This document shows, piece after piece, positions 24,364 to 32,607 of a stretch of DNA of 64,000 bases. The number at the start of each line of letters is the position of its first letter. Position 1 is the stretch's first letter. Under the pieces are notes generated by a model. The model did no database searches, was not told the DNA's origin, and saw only the letters and a program-made list of their open reading frames with translations. This DNA comes from Rhodococcus rhodnii (lineage in GTDB: Bacteria; Actinomycetota; Actinomycetes; Mycobacteriales; Pseudonocardiaceae). Position numbers and translations under genes: made by a program. Location of the stretch: contig JOAA01000009.1 of NCBI GenBank assembly GCA_000720375.1, positions 248,001 through 312,000 of the forward strand, given 5' to 3'.

Positions 24364-26832
24364 GTGACCGCACGGCGCTCGTGGTCCAAGGTGGCCGTGC
24401 AGTGGCGGAACTGGCCTGTACTCGTCAAGATCGGCGCCGTCCTGGTGGTGCCGGTCATTGGCGCGATGACGCTTGGCACTTTGCGGGTGCAGGCCGACCT
24501 CGACCTGGCCGATTCGTACGCCGAAGTCGAGCGGCTCGCTCAGCTGCGCGAAGAGCTGGTGCCCACCCTCGGGTTGCTTCAGGGTGAGCGCAACCTGGCG
24601 ATGGAATCCGACGACGCGGAGTACCGCGCGCAATGGGCGCGGACCGACACGCTGATGGAGACCGTCGACTGGATGGTCGGCAACACGCCGGAGCTCGGCC
24701 CGGTCGCCACAGCGGGGTACGACAACCTCAAGCGTGCGATGGGCGCTTTGCCCGGACTGCGCCAGCAGGTGCTCGCCGGAACCGACAGCGAGGTGATCCG
24801 GTCCGGCTACGCCATCCTGACCCAGGCGATGCTGGACTTCGACCGGTCGCTGGTCAGCAAGTTCCCCGACGAGGAGCTCACCGGCTCGTCCACCGCGCTG
24901 TTCGACCTGCAGGTGGCCCGCGAGCAGGTGTCGTTCCAGCAATCGCTGGTGCTGGAAGGGATCCGCCGCGGCGAGCTGACCAGTCCGGAGCGCGAGCGGC
25001 TGATCGAGTCGGACGTCCGGCTCGCCGACGTGATCGCGGACATGCGCTCGGTCGCCCCGCCGCAGCTGTGGCAGCAATACCTCGACACGGTCACCGGATC
25101 GGACGTCACCCAGCGCCAGGAGTTCGTCCGCCAGGCACGTGCCGAGCCCTTGCCACGTCGCCAGGGTGTCCGGGCCACGATGCCGTTCAACGCCACGGAC
25201 TGGACCAGGACCTCGGACCAGACGACCGCGCTGATGACGTTCGTGCTCAAGGCCGTGGCGACCGAGCTGCGCGACGGCGCGACCCGGCTGCAGGACGAGA
25301 CCAGTACCCGGGCGGGCTTCCAGTCCGTGCTGCTGCTGGCGATGGTGTTGCTGGCGGCCGGGATCGGTGGTGTCGTCGGCCGATACCTGTTGCGCTCGCT
25401 GGGGTCTCTGCGTAACGCCGCACTGGACGTCGCGTCGACCAAGCTGCCTTCGGCCGTGTCGGACATCCGCGCGGGCCGTCCGGCGAAGCTCGACCCGATG
25501 CCGGTCAACACGACCGAGGAGTTCGGCCAGCTGGCTCGCGCGTTCGACACCGTGCAGAACCAGGCGGTCCGCTCGGCCGAGGAAGAGGCCGCGCTGCGCG
25601 GCAACCTGCGCAACATCTTCGTCAACCTGTCACGGCGCAGCCAGGGTCTGGTGGAACGCCAGCTGCGGTTGATGGAACAGCTGGAGCAGAAGGAGAACGA
25701 CCCGGACCAGCTGGCCAACCTGTTCAAACTGGACCACTTGGCCACCCGGATGCGGCGCAACAACGAAAACCTCGTTGTGCTCTCCGGTGCCGAACTGGGC
25801 CGCCGGTTCACCGAGCACGTGCCGCTCGCCGACGTGCTGCGGGCCGCGGTGTCCGAAGTGGAGCACTACGAACGGGCGTCGGTCCGGTCGGTTCCGCGCG
25901 TGGACGTCCTCGGTTACGCCGCGGGTGACTTAGTTCGTTCAGTGGCCGAACTGGTCGAGAACGCCACCGCCTTCTCGCCGCCGGACTCGCCAGTGGTCAT
26001 CCAGACGTCCATGCGGGACGACCGGTCGGTGCTGATCGAGATCATCGACGAGGGCATCGGCATGGGTGACGCCGAACTGGCCGATGCCAACGCGCGTGTG
26101 GCCGCGGGCGGTGGCGTCGATGTTCCGGTGTCCCGGCAAATGGGACTGTTCGTTGTCGGTAGCCTCGCCACCCGGCACGGTATCCGTGTGCTGCTGGCCA
26201 GAAGGGACAACGGCGAGGACGGCCTCGTCGCGTCCGTTGTGGTGCCACCGGAACTGATCACGAGCCTGGCGCAGGCCCAGCCTGGTTCGGTCGAGGAGAC
26301 CACGGTCTTCCAGCCGCAGCCGGCCGCCCCGGACGAGGGCAACCTGTCCGGCAGGTTGAGCTCGGTCGGTATCTCGGTGAAACTGCCAGACCTGCCGCGG
26401 GCCAGTTCGCCCGCGTCGATCCTGTTCCGGTCCCACCGGCCGGTCATCGAGCAGGAGCCAGAACCGGTCGCGGCCCAGCCTCAGCCGCAGCCGCAACCAC
26501 AGCAGGAAGAGTTCGCTTGGCTCGGTGGACCCGGTGGCGGGTCCGGCACCCCGGCCAAGCACGCAGCACAACCGTCGGTCCCGGTGCAGGCCAGGCCGAC
26601 GACCCCTCCGCCGCCACAGCAAGAAGGGGAGCTGCCCAAACGGGTTCCCAAAGCGCAGTTGTTCGTCACTCCGATGAGCCCAGAAGGCAATGGGCAACCA
26701 GGCAACGGCAAGCGTGGTGCCGTGCCTGCTCGGGGCCCGGGCAACGCGGAACGTGCACGGGGATTTTTGAGTAGCTTTCAGGCGGGCATCCGCCAAAGCA
26801 CGACAGAGGAACAGGGGGAGGAGCAGACATGA
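24364..26832 (+). CDS. cvnA: Conservon sensor histidine kinase-like protein (CvnA)
   Basis: An 822-residue membrane sensor. It has a first TM helix at about 20-40, an extracytoplasmic nitrate/nitrite-sensing (NIT)-like helical domain to about 300, a second TM at about 320-340, then HAMP. A kinase core follows with a GHKL ATPase: N-box ELVENATAFSPPDS with Asn533, DEGIGMG, and GLFVVGSLATRHG. A proline/glutamine-rich tail of about 150 residues ends the protein. A conventional phospho-acceptor His box is not obvious, as in other conservon kinases. It overlaps CvnB by 4 nt. Codon 523 is a rare TTA leucine. In streptomycetes such operons act as membrane G-protein-like complexes influencing development. 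Confidence 0.9.
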   Translation: MTARRSWSKVAVQWRNWPVLVKIGAVLVVPVIGAMTLGTLRVQADLDLADSYAEVERLAQLREELVPTLGLLQGERNLAMESDDAEYRAQWARTDTLMETVDWMVGNTPELGPVATAGYDNLKRAMGALPGLRQQVLAGTDSEVIRSGYAILTQAMLDFDRSLVSKFPDEELTGSSTALFDLQVAREQVSFQQSLVLEGIRRGELTSPERERLIESDVRLADVIADMRSVAPPQLWQQYLDTVTGSDVTQRQEFVRQARAEPLPRRQGVRATMPFNATDWTRTSDQTTALMTFVLKAVATELRDGATRLQDETSTRAGFQSVLLLAMVLLAAGIGGVVGRYLLRSLGSLRNAALDVASTKLPSAVSDIRAGRPAKLDPMPVNTTEEFGQLARAFDTVQNQAVRSAEEEAALRGNLRNIFVNLSRRSQGLVERQLRLMEQLEQKENDPDQLANLFKLDHLATRMRRNNENLVVLSGAELGRRFTEHVPLADVLRAAVSEVEHYERASVRSVPRVDVLGYAAGDLVRSVAELVENATAFSPPDSPVVIQTSMRDDRSVLIEIIDEGIGMGDAELADANARVAAGGGVDVPVSRQMGLFVVGSLATRHGIRVLLARRDNGEDGLVASVVVPPELITSLAQAQPGSVEETTVFQPQPAAPDEGNLSGRLSSVGISVKLPDLPRASSPASILFRSHRPVIEQEPEPVAAQPQPQPQPQQEEFAWLGGPGGGSGTPAKHAAQPSVPVQARPTTPPPPQQEGELPKRVPKAQLFVTPMSPEGNGQPGNGKRGAVPARGPGNAERARGFLSSFQAGIRQSTTEEQGEEQT

Positions 26833-27260
26833 CCGAAACGCCGACCAAGGGTCGTCAGGTCAGCCGGTTCGGGTGGCTCATCGACAACTTCACCGAGCGC
26901 GTCGCCGGAGTGGCGCACGCCGTGGTGATCTCCGTCGACGGGCTGTTGCTCACCGCGTCGAAGAGGCTGCCCTTGGACCGGGCGGATCAGATGGCCGCGA
27001 TCGCCGCGGGCATCCACAGCCTCAACATGGGGGCGGCCAAGGTGCTCGGCGCGGAAACGGTGAACCGCGCGATTGTGGAGATGGACTACGGCGTGCTGTT
27101 GCTCACGTCCATCAAGGACGGTTCGTGCATGGCTGTGCTTGCCCGTCGCGACAGCGACATCGCACAGATCGCGTACGAGATGACCGTGCTCGTCGACCAG
27201 GTTGGTCAGATGCTGACTCCGGAACTGCGTGCCGAACTGAGTGGGTCAGTGCGGCGGTAA
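26829..27260 (+). CDS. cvnB: Conservon roadblock/LC7 protein (CvnB)
   Basis: A 143-residue cytosolic roadblock/LC7-domain protein. The sequence contains the typical FGWLIDNFTERVAGVAHAVV start, SVDGLLLTAS and QMAAIAAGIHSLNMGAAKVL. Roadblock proteins dimerise and regulate small GTPases; in conservons CvnB bridges the kinase-like CvnA and the GTPase CvnD. It overlaps CvnA by 4 nt and is followed by CvnC after 12 bp. Confidence 0.93.
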   Translation: MTETPTKGRQVSRFGWLIDNFTERVAGVAHAVVISVDGLLLTASKRLPLDRADQMAAIAAGIHSLNMGAAKVLGAETVNRAIVEMDYGVLLLTSIKDGSCMAVLARRDSDIAQIAYEMTVLVDQVGQMLTPELRAELSGSVRR

Positions 27261-27272
27261 GCGAGGTGATCC

Positions 27273-27782
27273 ATGAGCGCCGGGGATCATGATCAAGGAT
27301 TCGCCGATGTGCTCAATGGATTCAGCCTGAACTTCCGTTCAGGTGGCCATCGGAGACCGGCGACCACTGAATCGATAACGCCACGTCCGGCCCCACCGCC
27401 CGCCGCCGAACCCGACGTCCCGGTCGAGCAGGCGGCGAGTGTGCGTGCCTACGCGTGGACCGGTGGCCGGACCCGGTCGAACTACCGGCTGGAAATCGAG
27501 ACCCTGGTCTCGACCAGTGCACGGGCGCTCGACCGGATGTGGGAGCTCAAAGGCGAGCACCAGGAGGTCGCGGAACTCTGCCGTCAGTCCAAATCGGTGG
27601 CCGAAGTCGGTGCGTTGCTTCGACTCCCGCTTGGCGTGGCCAAGGTTCTGTTGGGGGACATGGCGATGCTGGGGCTGATCACGGTGCACGAGAGCGACTC
27701 GACCAGCCCGGACATGGAGCTGCTCGAACGTGTCCTCAGAGGACTGACGAACCTCAGGTCGTCAGCTCGCCCAGTAGGTTGA
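27273..27782 (+). CDS. cvnC: Conservon DUF742 protein (CvnC)
   Basis: A 169-residue DUF742 protein with a proline-rich linker and a winged-helix-like core: VRAYAWTGGRTR, YRLEIETLVST, and LRLPLGVAKVLLGDMAMLGL. It is the third conservon component. In complete conservons an ATP/GTP-binding CvnD gene usually overlaps or directly follows. Here the next gene is on the opposite strand and its end overlaps this one by 29 bp, so CvnD is missing from the unit. ATG start with GAGGTG 6 nt upstream. Confidence 0.92.
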   Translation: MSAGDHDQGFADVLNGFSLNFRSGGHRRPATTESITPRPAPPPAAEPDVPVEQAASVRAYAWTGGRTRSNYRLEIETLVSTSARALDRMWELKGEHQEVAELCRQSKSVAEVGALLRLPLGVAKVLLGDMAMLGLITVHESDSTSPDMELLERVLRGLTNLRSSARPVG

Positions 27783-28620
27783 CCGCACGCTGGTGGTCGC
27801 CGACGGTGACAGCGATGATCTCGGTGGCGCCGGCGTCTCGGTAGCGCTGGAGTTCTTGCGCCACTTGATCTTCATCGCCTGCGATCACTGTGTCACCGAT
27901 GTTGTCGACGCCTTCCCGGTCGAGTACTCGGCGATAACTGGGGAGATTGCGGGCGGGAGCGTATGTCTGGTTGAGACTTTCCCTTGCGGCATCGGGATTG
28001 TCGGTCACTGACACGGTCGCGGTCGCGACGACTTTGGTTCCCTTGCCCGCTTTCTGAAGCGTGGGCACGAAGTACTCGCCGATGGTTTTGGGGCCTGCCC
28101 ATACGGTGATCGTGCCGTCGGTGAGTTCGGCGGCGAGCTTGAGCATCTGCGGGCCGAGCGCGGAGAGCAGCACCGGTGGCGGCTGGCTTCCCGGTGCGGT
28201 GATCTGGCCTTGCGCTTTGAGCGTTTCCCCTTGGTAGTCAACGCTTTCCCCATGCAACAGTGGGATGAGGGCCGTCAGGTACTCACGCATGTGCCGTACT
28301 GGTTTGTTGTAGTCGTAGCCGTACTGGCCCTCGATCAGCGGCTGATGACTCGGCCCAAGCCCAAGGACGAGCCGATCGCCCACCGTGAGCGCCTGGGCCG
28401 CCAGGGCGAGCGGATGATGCGGGTACGTCCTCACGACTCCCGCGCCCAGCGCGATGTCCGGCACGTCGCGGCTGGTCATCGCCAGCAGCGTAAGCGGGTC
28501 CCATGACAGCCGTTCGCCGAGCCACACGGCTCGGATGCCCGCCTGTTTCGCGGCCCTGACCTCCTCGAAGTACTCGGCGATGGTCTTGCCCATGTCCTCG
28601 ACGAACAAGCCGATGCGCAT
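27754..28620 (-). CDS. LLM-class F420-dependent oxidoreductase
   Basis: A 288-residue luciferase-like TIM-barrel enzyme expected to use coenzyme F420. Family features are MRIGLFVEDMGKT at the start, GIRAVWLGERLSWDP, the GAGVVRTYPHHPLALAAQA strand/loop, and LGLGPSHQ. The substrate is unknown. It is divergent from a TetR gene, and a long inverted repeat between them probably controls both. The 3' end overlaps the convergent CvnC gene by 29 bp. Confidence 0.88.
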   Translation of the reverse strand: MRIGLFVEDMGKTIAEYFEEVRAAKQAGIRAVWLGERLSWDPLTLLAMTSRDVPDIALGAGVVRTYPHHPLALAAQALTVGDRLVLGLGPSHQPLIEGQYGYDYNKPVRHMREYLTALIPLLHGESVDYQGETLKAQGQITAPGSQPPPVLLSALGPQMLKLAAELTDGTITVWAGPKTIGEYFVPTLQKAGKGTKVVATATVSVTDNPDAARESLNQTYAPARNLPSYRRVLDREGVDNIGDTVIAGDEDQVAQELQRYRDAGATEIIAVTVGDHQRAVNLLGELTT

Positions 28621-28645
28621 ACCGCCCCCATAAGTGGATGAAAGT

Positions 28646-28679
28646 CTTCCGGTTGGTCGAACGCTACACTAACCGGAAG
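28646..28679. promoter_or_regulatory. 34-bp inverted repeat, shared TetR operator
   Basis: CTTCCGGTT (28646-28654) and AACCGGAAG (28671-28679) form perfect 9-bp arms with a 16-nt spacer, midway between the divergent F420-type oxidoreductase and TetR genes. The spacer contains TACACT, a possible -10. Repression of both genes by the TetR protein is inferred. Confidence 0.65.
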
Positions 28680-28706
28680 AACATCGTCCACATCCTGGGA
28701 GGCGGC

Positions 28707-29243
28707 GTGCGCGCGGACGCCCAACGCAATCGCGACCAGATCGTCGCGGCCGCCCGTGTGCTGTTCATTGCCAACGGTGTGGACACGCCGATGGAGGAGA
28801 TCGCCCGGGCGGCGGGTGTCGGCGTCGGAACGCTTTACCGGCGTTTCCCGGACCGAGACGCACTGGTGAACGCGGTATCGATGGGCATGTTCCAGGGCCT
28901 GGCTTCGATGATCATCGAAGCCGAGGCAACCGAGAAGTCGGCTTGGGCGGTGCTGCGACGGTTTTTGCGCTCGTGGGCGGAGTTCCGGCTCGGCTTGTTG
29001 CAGGATCCGATGTGCCACGGGATGCCCGCGGCGATCGAGGCGGACGCGGAACTTCGTGCGGTCCGGCAACGCTGGCTCGACCTGTTCGAGGACGTGATCC
29101 AACGAGCGCAGGACGACGGTGACCTTCGGAAAGACGTTGGCCTGCTTGAGATCGCCACGTTCATGAACATGGTCATCCGGGACGAACGCAGCGAGGTCAC
29201 CGACCGGATTCTCGACGTGATGCTGGACGGGCTGCGGACTTGA
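28707..29243 (+). CDS. TetR-family transcriptional regulator
   Basis: A 178-residue regulator. The HTH lies in residues 10-55: QIVAAARVLFIANG, MEEIARAAGVGVGTLYRRFP. The C-terminal helical domain resembles that of TetR regulators with the RRF(L)RSW-type segment. The GTG at 28707 preceded by GGGAGG (4 nt) was chosen, because starting upstream would place coding sequence across the inverted repeat. Divergent from the oxidoreductase gene and the probable controller of it. Confidence 0.88.
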   Translation: MRADAQRNRDQIVAAARVLFIANGVDTPMEEIARAAGVGVGTLYRRFPDRDALVNAVSMGMFQGLASMIIEAEATEKSAWAVLRRFLRSWAEFRLGLLQDPMCHGMPAAIEADAELRAVRQRWLDLFEDVIQRAQDDGDLRKDVGLLEIATFMNMVIRDERSEVTDRILDVMLDGLRT

Positions 29244-29246
29244 GCC

Positions 29247-29738
29247 TTACTTGCTCCCGTGCTCGGCGTGCTTGCCGTGGTCGGCGACTTGTGCCTCACC
29301 CCATGCGTGCAGTGCTTTGACGAGAGTTGGATCGGTGGTGCGGAAGGTCAACGAGGCGCCGTCGGGCAGGTCTGCCTTGTCGATGGTGATTTTCGTTGCG
29401 CTGGAAGAGAGTTCTGACAAGCCGGGCATGGCTGGGCCGTGAATTGTGGCGGGGTCGGAGAAATCGCCGCGGCGGAATCGGTCTGCCTCCGCGGCGATGT
29501 GTTCGCGGATGAGGTTGACCTGGTACGTGTCGCCCGGTGTGTCGGCGAAGACCTCTTGGAGCAGGCCGTCTTCGCGTGGGGTGAAGCGGTGTGTGGTCTT
29601 GTCCAGGTCAAAAGGCATCACGGACTTGCCCTTCTCGGCCACCAGGGCTTGGCGGTCCTGATCCGGGGTCGGCGCCGAGCACGCCGTGCCCAGTATCGCC
29701 AGGCATAAGAGGGCGGCGACCGATTTACCGGCGATCAT
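29247..29738 (-). CDS. Putative lipoprotein
   Basis: A 163-residue exported protein with a short charged start, a hydrophobic core and the lipobox LGTAC (Cys about 20), so it should be lipid-anchored outside the membrane. The mature part has no domain I recognise and ends in a His-rich tail (HGKHAEHG) that might bind metal. It is encoded directly after the MarR regulator, whose end it overlaps by 14 nt; GGAGG lies 9 nt before the ATG used here. Co-regulation with MarR is likely. Confidence 0.75.
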   Translation of the reverse strand: MIAGKSVAALLCLAILGTACSAPTPDQDRQALVAEKGKSVMPFDLDKTTHRFTPREDGLLQEVFADTPGDTYQVNLIREHIAAEADRFRRGDFSDPATIHGPAMPGLSELSSSATKITIDKADLPDGASLTFRTTDPTLVKALHAWGEAQVADHGKHAEHGSK

Positions 29739-30150
29739 GCTCACTTGCCTCCTTGAGCAGCCGGAGTGCGTTGATCACGGCTGCGTGCTGATCGGGATCG
29801 ATGTGGTCGAGCAAGGTCTTGAGGCGCTGGCTGCGTCGCCGTACGACCGACTCGGCGGCATTCGCCCCGGACTCGGTCAACGTCAGCAGGCGGGCTCGGC
29901 CGTCGCTCGGGTCGGGTTCGCGCCGCACCCACCCGCGCTCTTCCAGGCCGTCGGTCAACCGGCTGGTCGTGGACTTGCCGAGGTTGAGCACCGAGCCGAG
30001 TTTTCCTTGGTGCAATGGTCCTTCACGCAGGATCGTGAGGGCGTGGGCTTCCGCGACCGACATCGGTGCACCGCACGGCGTGCGGTCGGGCTCGAGGAGC
30101 CCCAGTGACCGGATGAAGGCCGCGAACGACTCGGCGAACTCGTCCGACAT
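29725..30150 (-). CDS. MarR-family transcriptional regulator
   Basis: A 141-residue winged-helix regulator. The HTH reads LHQGKLGSVLNLGKSTTSRL, followed by the wing DPSDGRARLLTLTESG, which carries the conserved D-x-R. Two 19-bp inverted-repeat boxes lie immediately upstream, starting at the ATG, so strong autoregulation of this gene and the downstream lipoprotein is expected. Confidence 0.9.
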   Translation of the reverse strand: MSDEFAESFAAFIRSLGLLEPDRTPCGAPMSVAEAHALTILREGPLHQGKLGSVLNLGKSTTSRLTDGLEERGWVRREPDPSDGRARLLTLTESGANAAESVVRRRSQRLKTLLDHIDPDQHAAVINALRLLKEASEHDRR

Positions 30151-30168
30151 AGTTCCACCCTAGAACTA
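30150..30168. promoter_or_regulatory. MarR operator box 1
   Basis: TAGTTC-CACCCTA-GAACTA: 6-bp perfect arms, abutting the MarR start codon. It is the first of two similar 19-bp boxes. Confidence 0.65.
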
Positions 30169-30170
30169 TC

Positions 30171-30189
30171 TAGTTCCAGACTGCAACTA
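30171..30189. promoter_or_regulatory. MarR operator box 2
   Basis: TAGTTCCAGACTGCAACTA: arms TAGTT/AACTA, same length as box 1 and starting 21 bp (two helical turns) away, so two dimers could bind the same DNA face. It ends 5 bp from the stop of the TauE-like gene. Confidence 0.65.
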
Positions 30190-30194
30190 TCGAG

Positions 30195-30962
30195 TCATGC
30201 CTGGACGACGTAGAGCGTGCCGATGGCGATGGCCAGGACGCCCAGTAGCAGGCGGAGAACCGTGTCGGGTAAGAGCGGTTGGAGGCGGGCACCGAGGTAG
30301 CCGCCGACGAGTCCGCCGAGGCCGCAAGCCAGTCCGAGCAGCCACTCCGGTGCGACGGCACCGGACGTGGTCAGCGACAGCAGTGCATAGGTGACCGCGC
30401 CGACGATGGAGGTCACGAAGGTTGACGCCAGTGCGGCGGGTGCCACGGTGGCGACCGGCATTCCGCGGCCGACAAGGATCGGGCCGAGCAGGGAGCCGCC
30501 GCCGATTCCGTAGATCCCTCCCGCGATTCCGACGCCCAACGCCAGCACCGCCGTGGTCCGACGTGAGGGTGGTCTGCGTGGAGCAGAATCGCGGGCCGGT
30601 CGGCACAGCCAAATCCCGAGTGGCAGCAGCAATCCGGCCACCAGCAGACGAAACACCTCTGGGCCTGGCACGGCGAACACTCGAACCACCGCGCCGACGA
30701 CCACGCCGGGGACGGTGCCCATGATCAGCAAGCGGGTGAGCGGCCCGCCGAGGCGGCCCGTCTTGCGGTACCGCGTCAAGGCGCCAGGGCCTGCGACGAC
30801 GTTGAACAACAGGTTGGTCGGTGTCACTGCTGGGCTTGGTACGCCGAGTACGCTGACCTGCACTGGCAGCAGGAATACCGCGCCGGACACACCCACGGGG
30901 GATGTTGCCACCGATATCAGTAGTCCTGCGGCGAATCCCAGCAGCCCGGTCGACCATGTCAC
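30195..30962 (-). CDS. TauE/SafE-family membrane transporter
   Basis: A 255-residue polytopic membrane protein with about eight hydrophobic segments and the family's two similar halves: AGLLISVATSPVGVSGAVFLLP and GIAGGIYGIGGGSLLGPIL. The family exports sulfite, sulfoacetate and other organosulfur anions; the substrate here is unknown. The GTG at 30962 (AGGA upstream) places the start 27 nt after the SDR stop, and an upstream in-frame start would overlap that gene. It is probably co-transcribed with the SDR. Confidence 0.83.
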   Translation of the reverse strand: MTWSTGLLGFAAGLLISVATSPVGVSGAVFLLPVQVSVLGVPSPAVTPTNLLFNVVAGPGALTRYRKTGRLGGPLTRLLIMGTVPGVVVGAVVRVFAVPGPEVFRLLVAGLLLPLGIWLCRPARDSAPRRPPSRRTTAVLALGVGIAGGIYGIGGGSLLGPILVGRGMPVATVAPAALASTFVTSIVGAVTYALLSLTTSGAVAPEWLLGLACGLGGLVGGYLGARLQPLLPDTVLRLLLGVLAIAIGTLYVVQA

Positions 30963-30988
30963 TGCGGCGATCCTGCCAGACGTGAAGC

Positions 30989-31885
30989 TCAGACGGGGAA
31001 CTTGACGCCGGTCAGCTCCTCCGAGACTGTCCACAAGCGACGCTGGATCTCCACGTCGTGGGACTGGGCGCTGGACTTGACCAGGACGGGAGCGCCGCGG
31101 GTCTCGCCGAGTCCTGAAGGTCCGTAGTACTGGCCGCCAAGGACGTTGGGGTCTGTCGCCGCGCGCAGGGTCGGCAACGCGCCCTCGGAGGATGCCTGAG
31201 TGATCAGTCGGCCGATTGCCTTGTACGCCAAGCGAATGGCGAGAGGTGAGTTACGCACCAAGTCGGTCCGCGAGCCGCCCGGGTGTGCCGCCACCGCGAT
31301 TGTTTTGCCCTTGCCGGAAAGCCTGCGCTGCAACTCGTAGGTGAACATCAAGTTGGCCAGCTTGGACTGTCCATAAGCACCTATCCGGCTGTAGGACTTC
31401 TCCCAGTTCAGGTCGTCGAAGTGAATCGCCGCCTGCATCCGGTGGCCGACGCTCGAGATCGTCACGACGCGGGAGTCCGGCACAGGCAACAGCATGTCCA
31501 GCAGCAGCCCGGTCAATGCGAAGTGGCCCAAGTGGTTCGTGCCGAACTGCAGCTCGAAGCCGTCGGCCGTCGTCTGCTTCGGCGTGTACATCACTCCCGC
31601 GTTGTTGATCAGCAGGTCGATGCCTGGGAAGTCGGCTCGGATCGCGTCCGCCGCCGCGCGGATCGAGTCCAATGAGGTCAGGTCCAGGCGCTGCACGCGC
31701 ACGTTCCCGCCGATCTGGGCCGCTGCCGCTGCGCCCTTGGCTACGTCGCGGACGCCGAGGATCACCGTGGCGCCACGCGCCGCCAGTACTTTCGCTGCTT
31801 CGAAGCCGATGCCGGTGTTCGCTCCGGTGATCACCGCGGTCCGGCCTTCCTGGCTGGGCACGTCGGCCGCTGTCCACTTGGTCAT
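30989..31885 (-). CDS. Short-chain dehydrogenase/reductase (WW-domain oxidoreductase/retinol dehydrogenase-like)
   Basis: A 298-residue SDR with NAD(P) motif TGANTGIGFEAAK near residue 18, LLINNAGVMYTPK, catalytic Ser in VTISSVGHRM, and YGQSKLANLMF (Tyr and Lys). The long form and the HPGGSRTDL segment resemble the retinol-dehydrogenase-like group. The substrate is not known. The ATG at 31885 with AGGAGGG upstream was preferred over an upstream start. It is divergent from a TetR gene across a 42-bp inverted repeat and probably forms an operon with the TauE-like gene. Confidence 0.88.
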   Translation of the reverse strand: MTKWTAADVPSQEGRTAVITGANTGIGFEAAKVLAARGATVILGVRDVAKGAAAAAQIGGNVRVQRLDLTSLDSIRAAADAIRADFPGIDLLINNAGVMYTPKQTTADGFELQFGTNHLGHFALTGLLLDMLLPVPDSRVVTISSVGHRMQAAIHFDDLNWEKSYSRIGAYGQSKLANLMFTYELQRRLSGKGKTIAVAAHPGGSRTDLVRNSPLAIRLAYKAIGRLITQASSEGALPTLRAATDPNVLGGQYYGPSGLGETRGAPVLVKSSAQSHDVEIQRRLWTVSEELTGVKFPV

Positions 31886-31906
31886 GATCCCTCCTGGGTT
31901 AGAATC

Positions 31907-31948
31907 GGGGCGTGCGTTCCGGTTACGACTATACGGAACGTGCGCCCC
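31907..31948. promoter_or_regulatory. 42-bp inverted repeat, shared TetR operator
   Basis: GGGGCG-tg-CGTTCCG and CGGAACG-tg-CGCCCC flank a 12-nt A/T-richer spacer in the gap between the divergent SDR and TetR genes. All arm bases pair except the central tg dinucleotides. Control of both genes by the adjacent TetR protein is inferred. Confidence 0.65.
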
Positions 31949-31994
31949 GGTTGTCGACCGCAAGGCAGAACCGAGAGACAGGGAGGTGGGTCAC

Positions 31995-32528
31995 ATGAGG
32001 GCCGACGCGGCACGGAACAGGGCCAAGGTCCTGAAGGTGGCCTACGAGGCGTTCGCCGAGGAGGGGCTCGCGGTCCCGATCGACGAGATCGCCCGGCGGG
32101 CCGGGGTCGGCGCGGGCACCGTGTACCGGCATTTTCCGACCAAGGATTCGCTGTACCAGGCAGTCGTGACCGACCGGATGCGGCAACTCTCCGAGGACGC
32201 GCAGGCGCTCGCGGCCGAGGACCCGGGTGGCGCGTTGTACACGTTCCTGAACCGGATGATCGACGAGGCCGCGGTCGACCACGGTCTTGTCGATGCCATG
32301 GCGGGGATCGGGATCGACGTCAGTGTCGTGGTTCCCGAGGGCGAGCGGGATTTCATGGCGGCGCTCGAGAAGTTACTCCAGCTCGCCCAGAACGCAGGCA
32401 CCGCTCGGTCCGATGTGGACGTCGTGCACGTCAAGACCCTGCTGATCGGCCTGCAGGCGATGCAGCGGTACGGCGGCGACTCCGAGCGGATCTTCCAGAT
32501 CGTCCGGGACGGCCTGGCGCGATCTTGA
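31995..32528 (+). CDS. TetR-family transcriptional regulator
   Basis: A 177-residue regulator starting MRADAARNRAKVLKVAYEAF, with HTH PIDEIARRAGVGAGTVYRHF. The C-terminal domain (YTFLNRMIDEAAVDHGL) belongs to the group common beside SDR genes in actinomycetes. ATG with GGAGG 8 nt upstream. Divergent from the SDR gene, with which it shares the 42-bp inverted repeat. Confidence 0.9.
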   Translation: MRADAARNRAKVLKVAYEAFAEEGLAVPIDEIARRAGVGAGTVYRHFPTKDSLYQAVVTDRMRQLSEDAQALAAEDPGGALYTFLNRMIDEAAVDHGLVDAMAGIGIDVSVVVPEGERDFMAALEKLLQLAQNAGTARSDVDVVHVKTLLIGLQAMQRYGGDSERIFQIVRDGLARS

Positions 32529-32554
32529 CGGGATGTTGACGGCACGGGTATAGA
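32525..32554 (+). promoter_or_regulatory. Sigma70-like promoter of the permease-gntR operon
   Basis: TTGACG (32525-32530), an 18-nt spacer and TATAGA (32549-32554) lie 54 bp before the permease start. The -35 overlaps the stop codon of the TetR gene. GTATAGAGGCCTAC around the -10 has short GTA/TAC arms and might be a GntR site. Confidence 0.5.
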
Positions 32555-32607
32555 GGCCTACCGTCCACAGTCAATTGAACAGGTCTGAACCGGATCAGGG
32601 GATGCTC

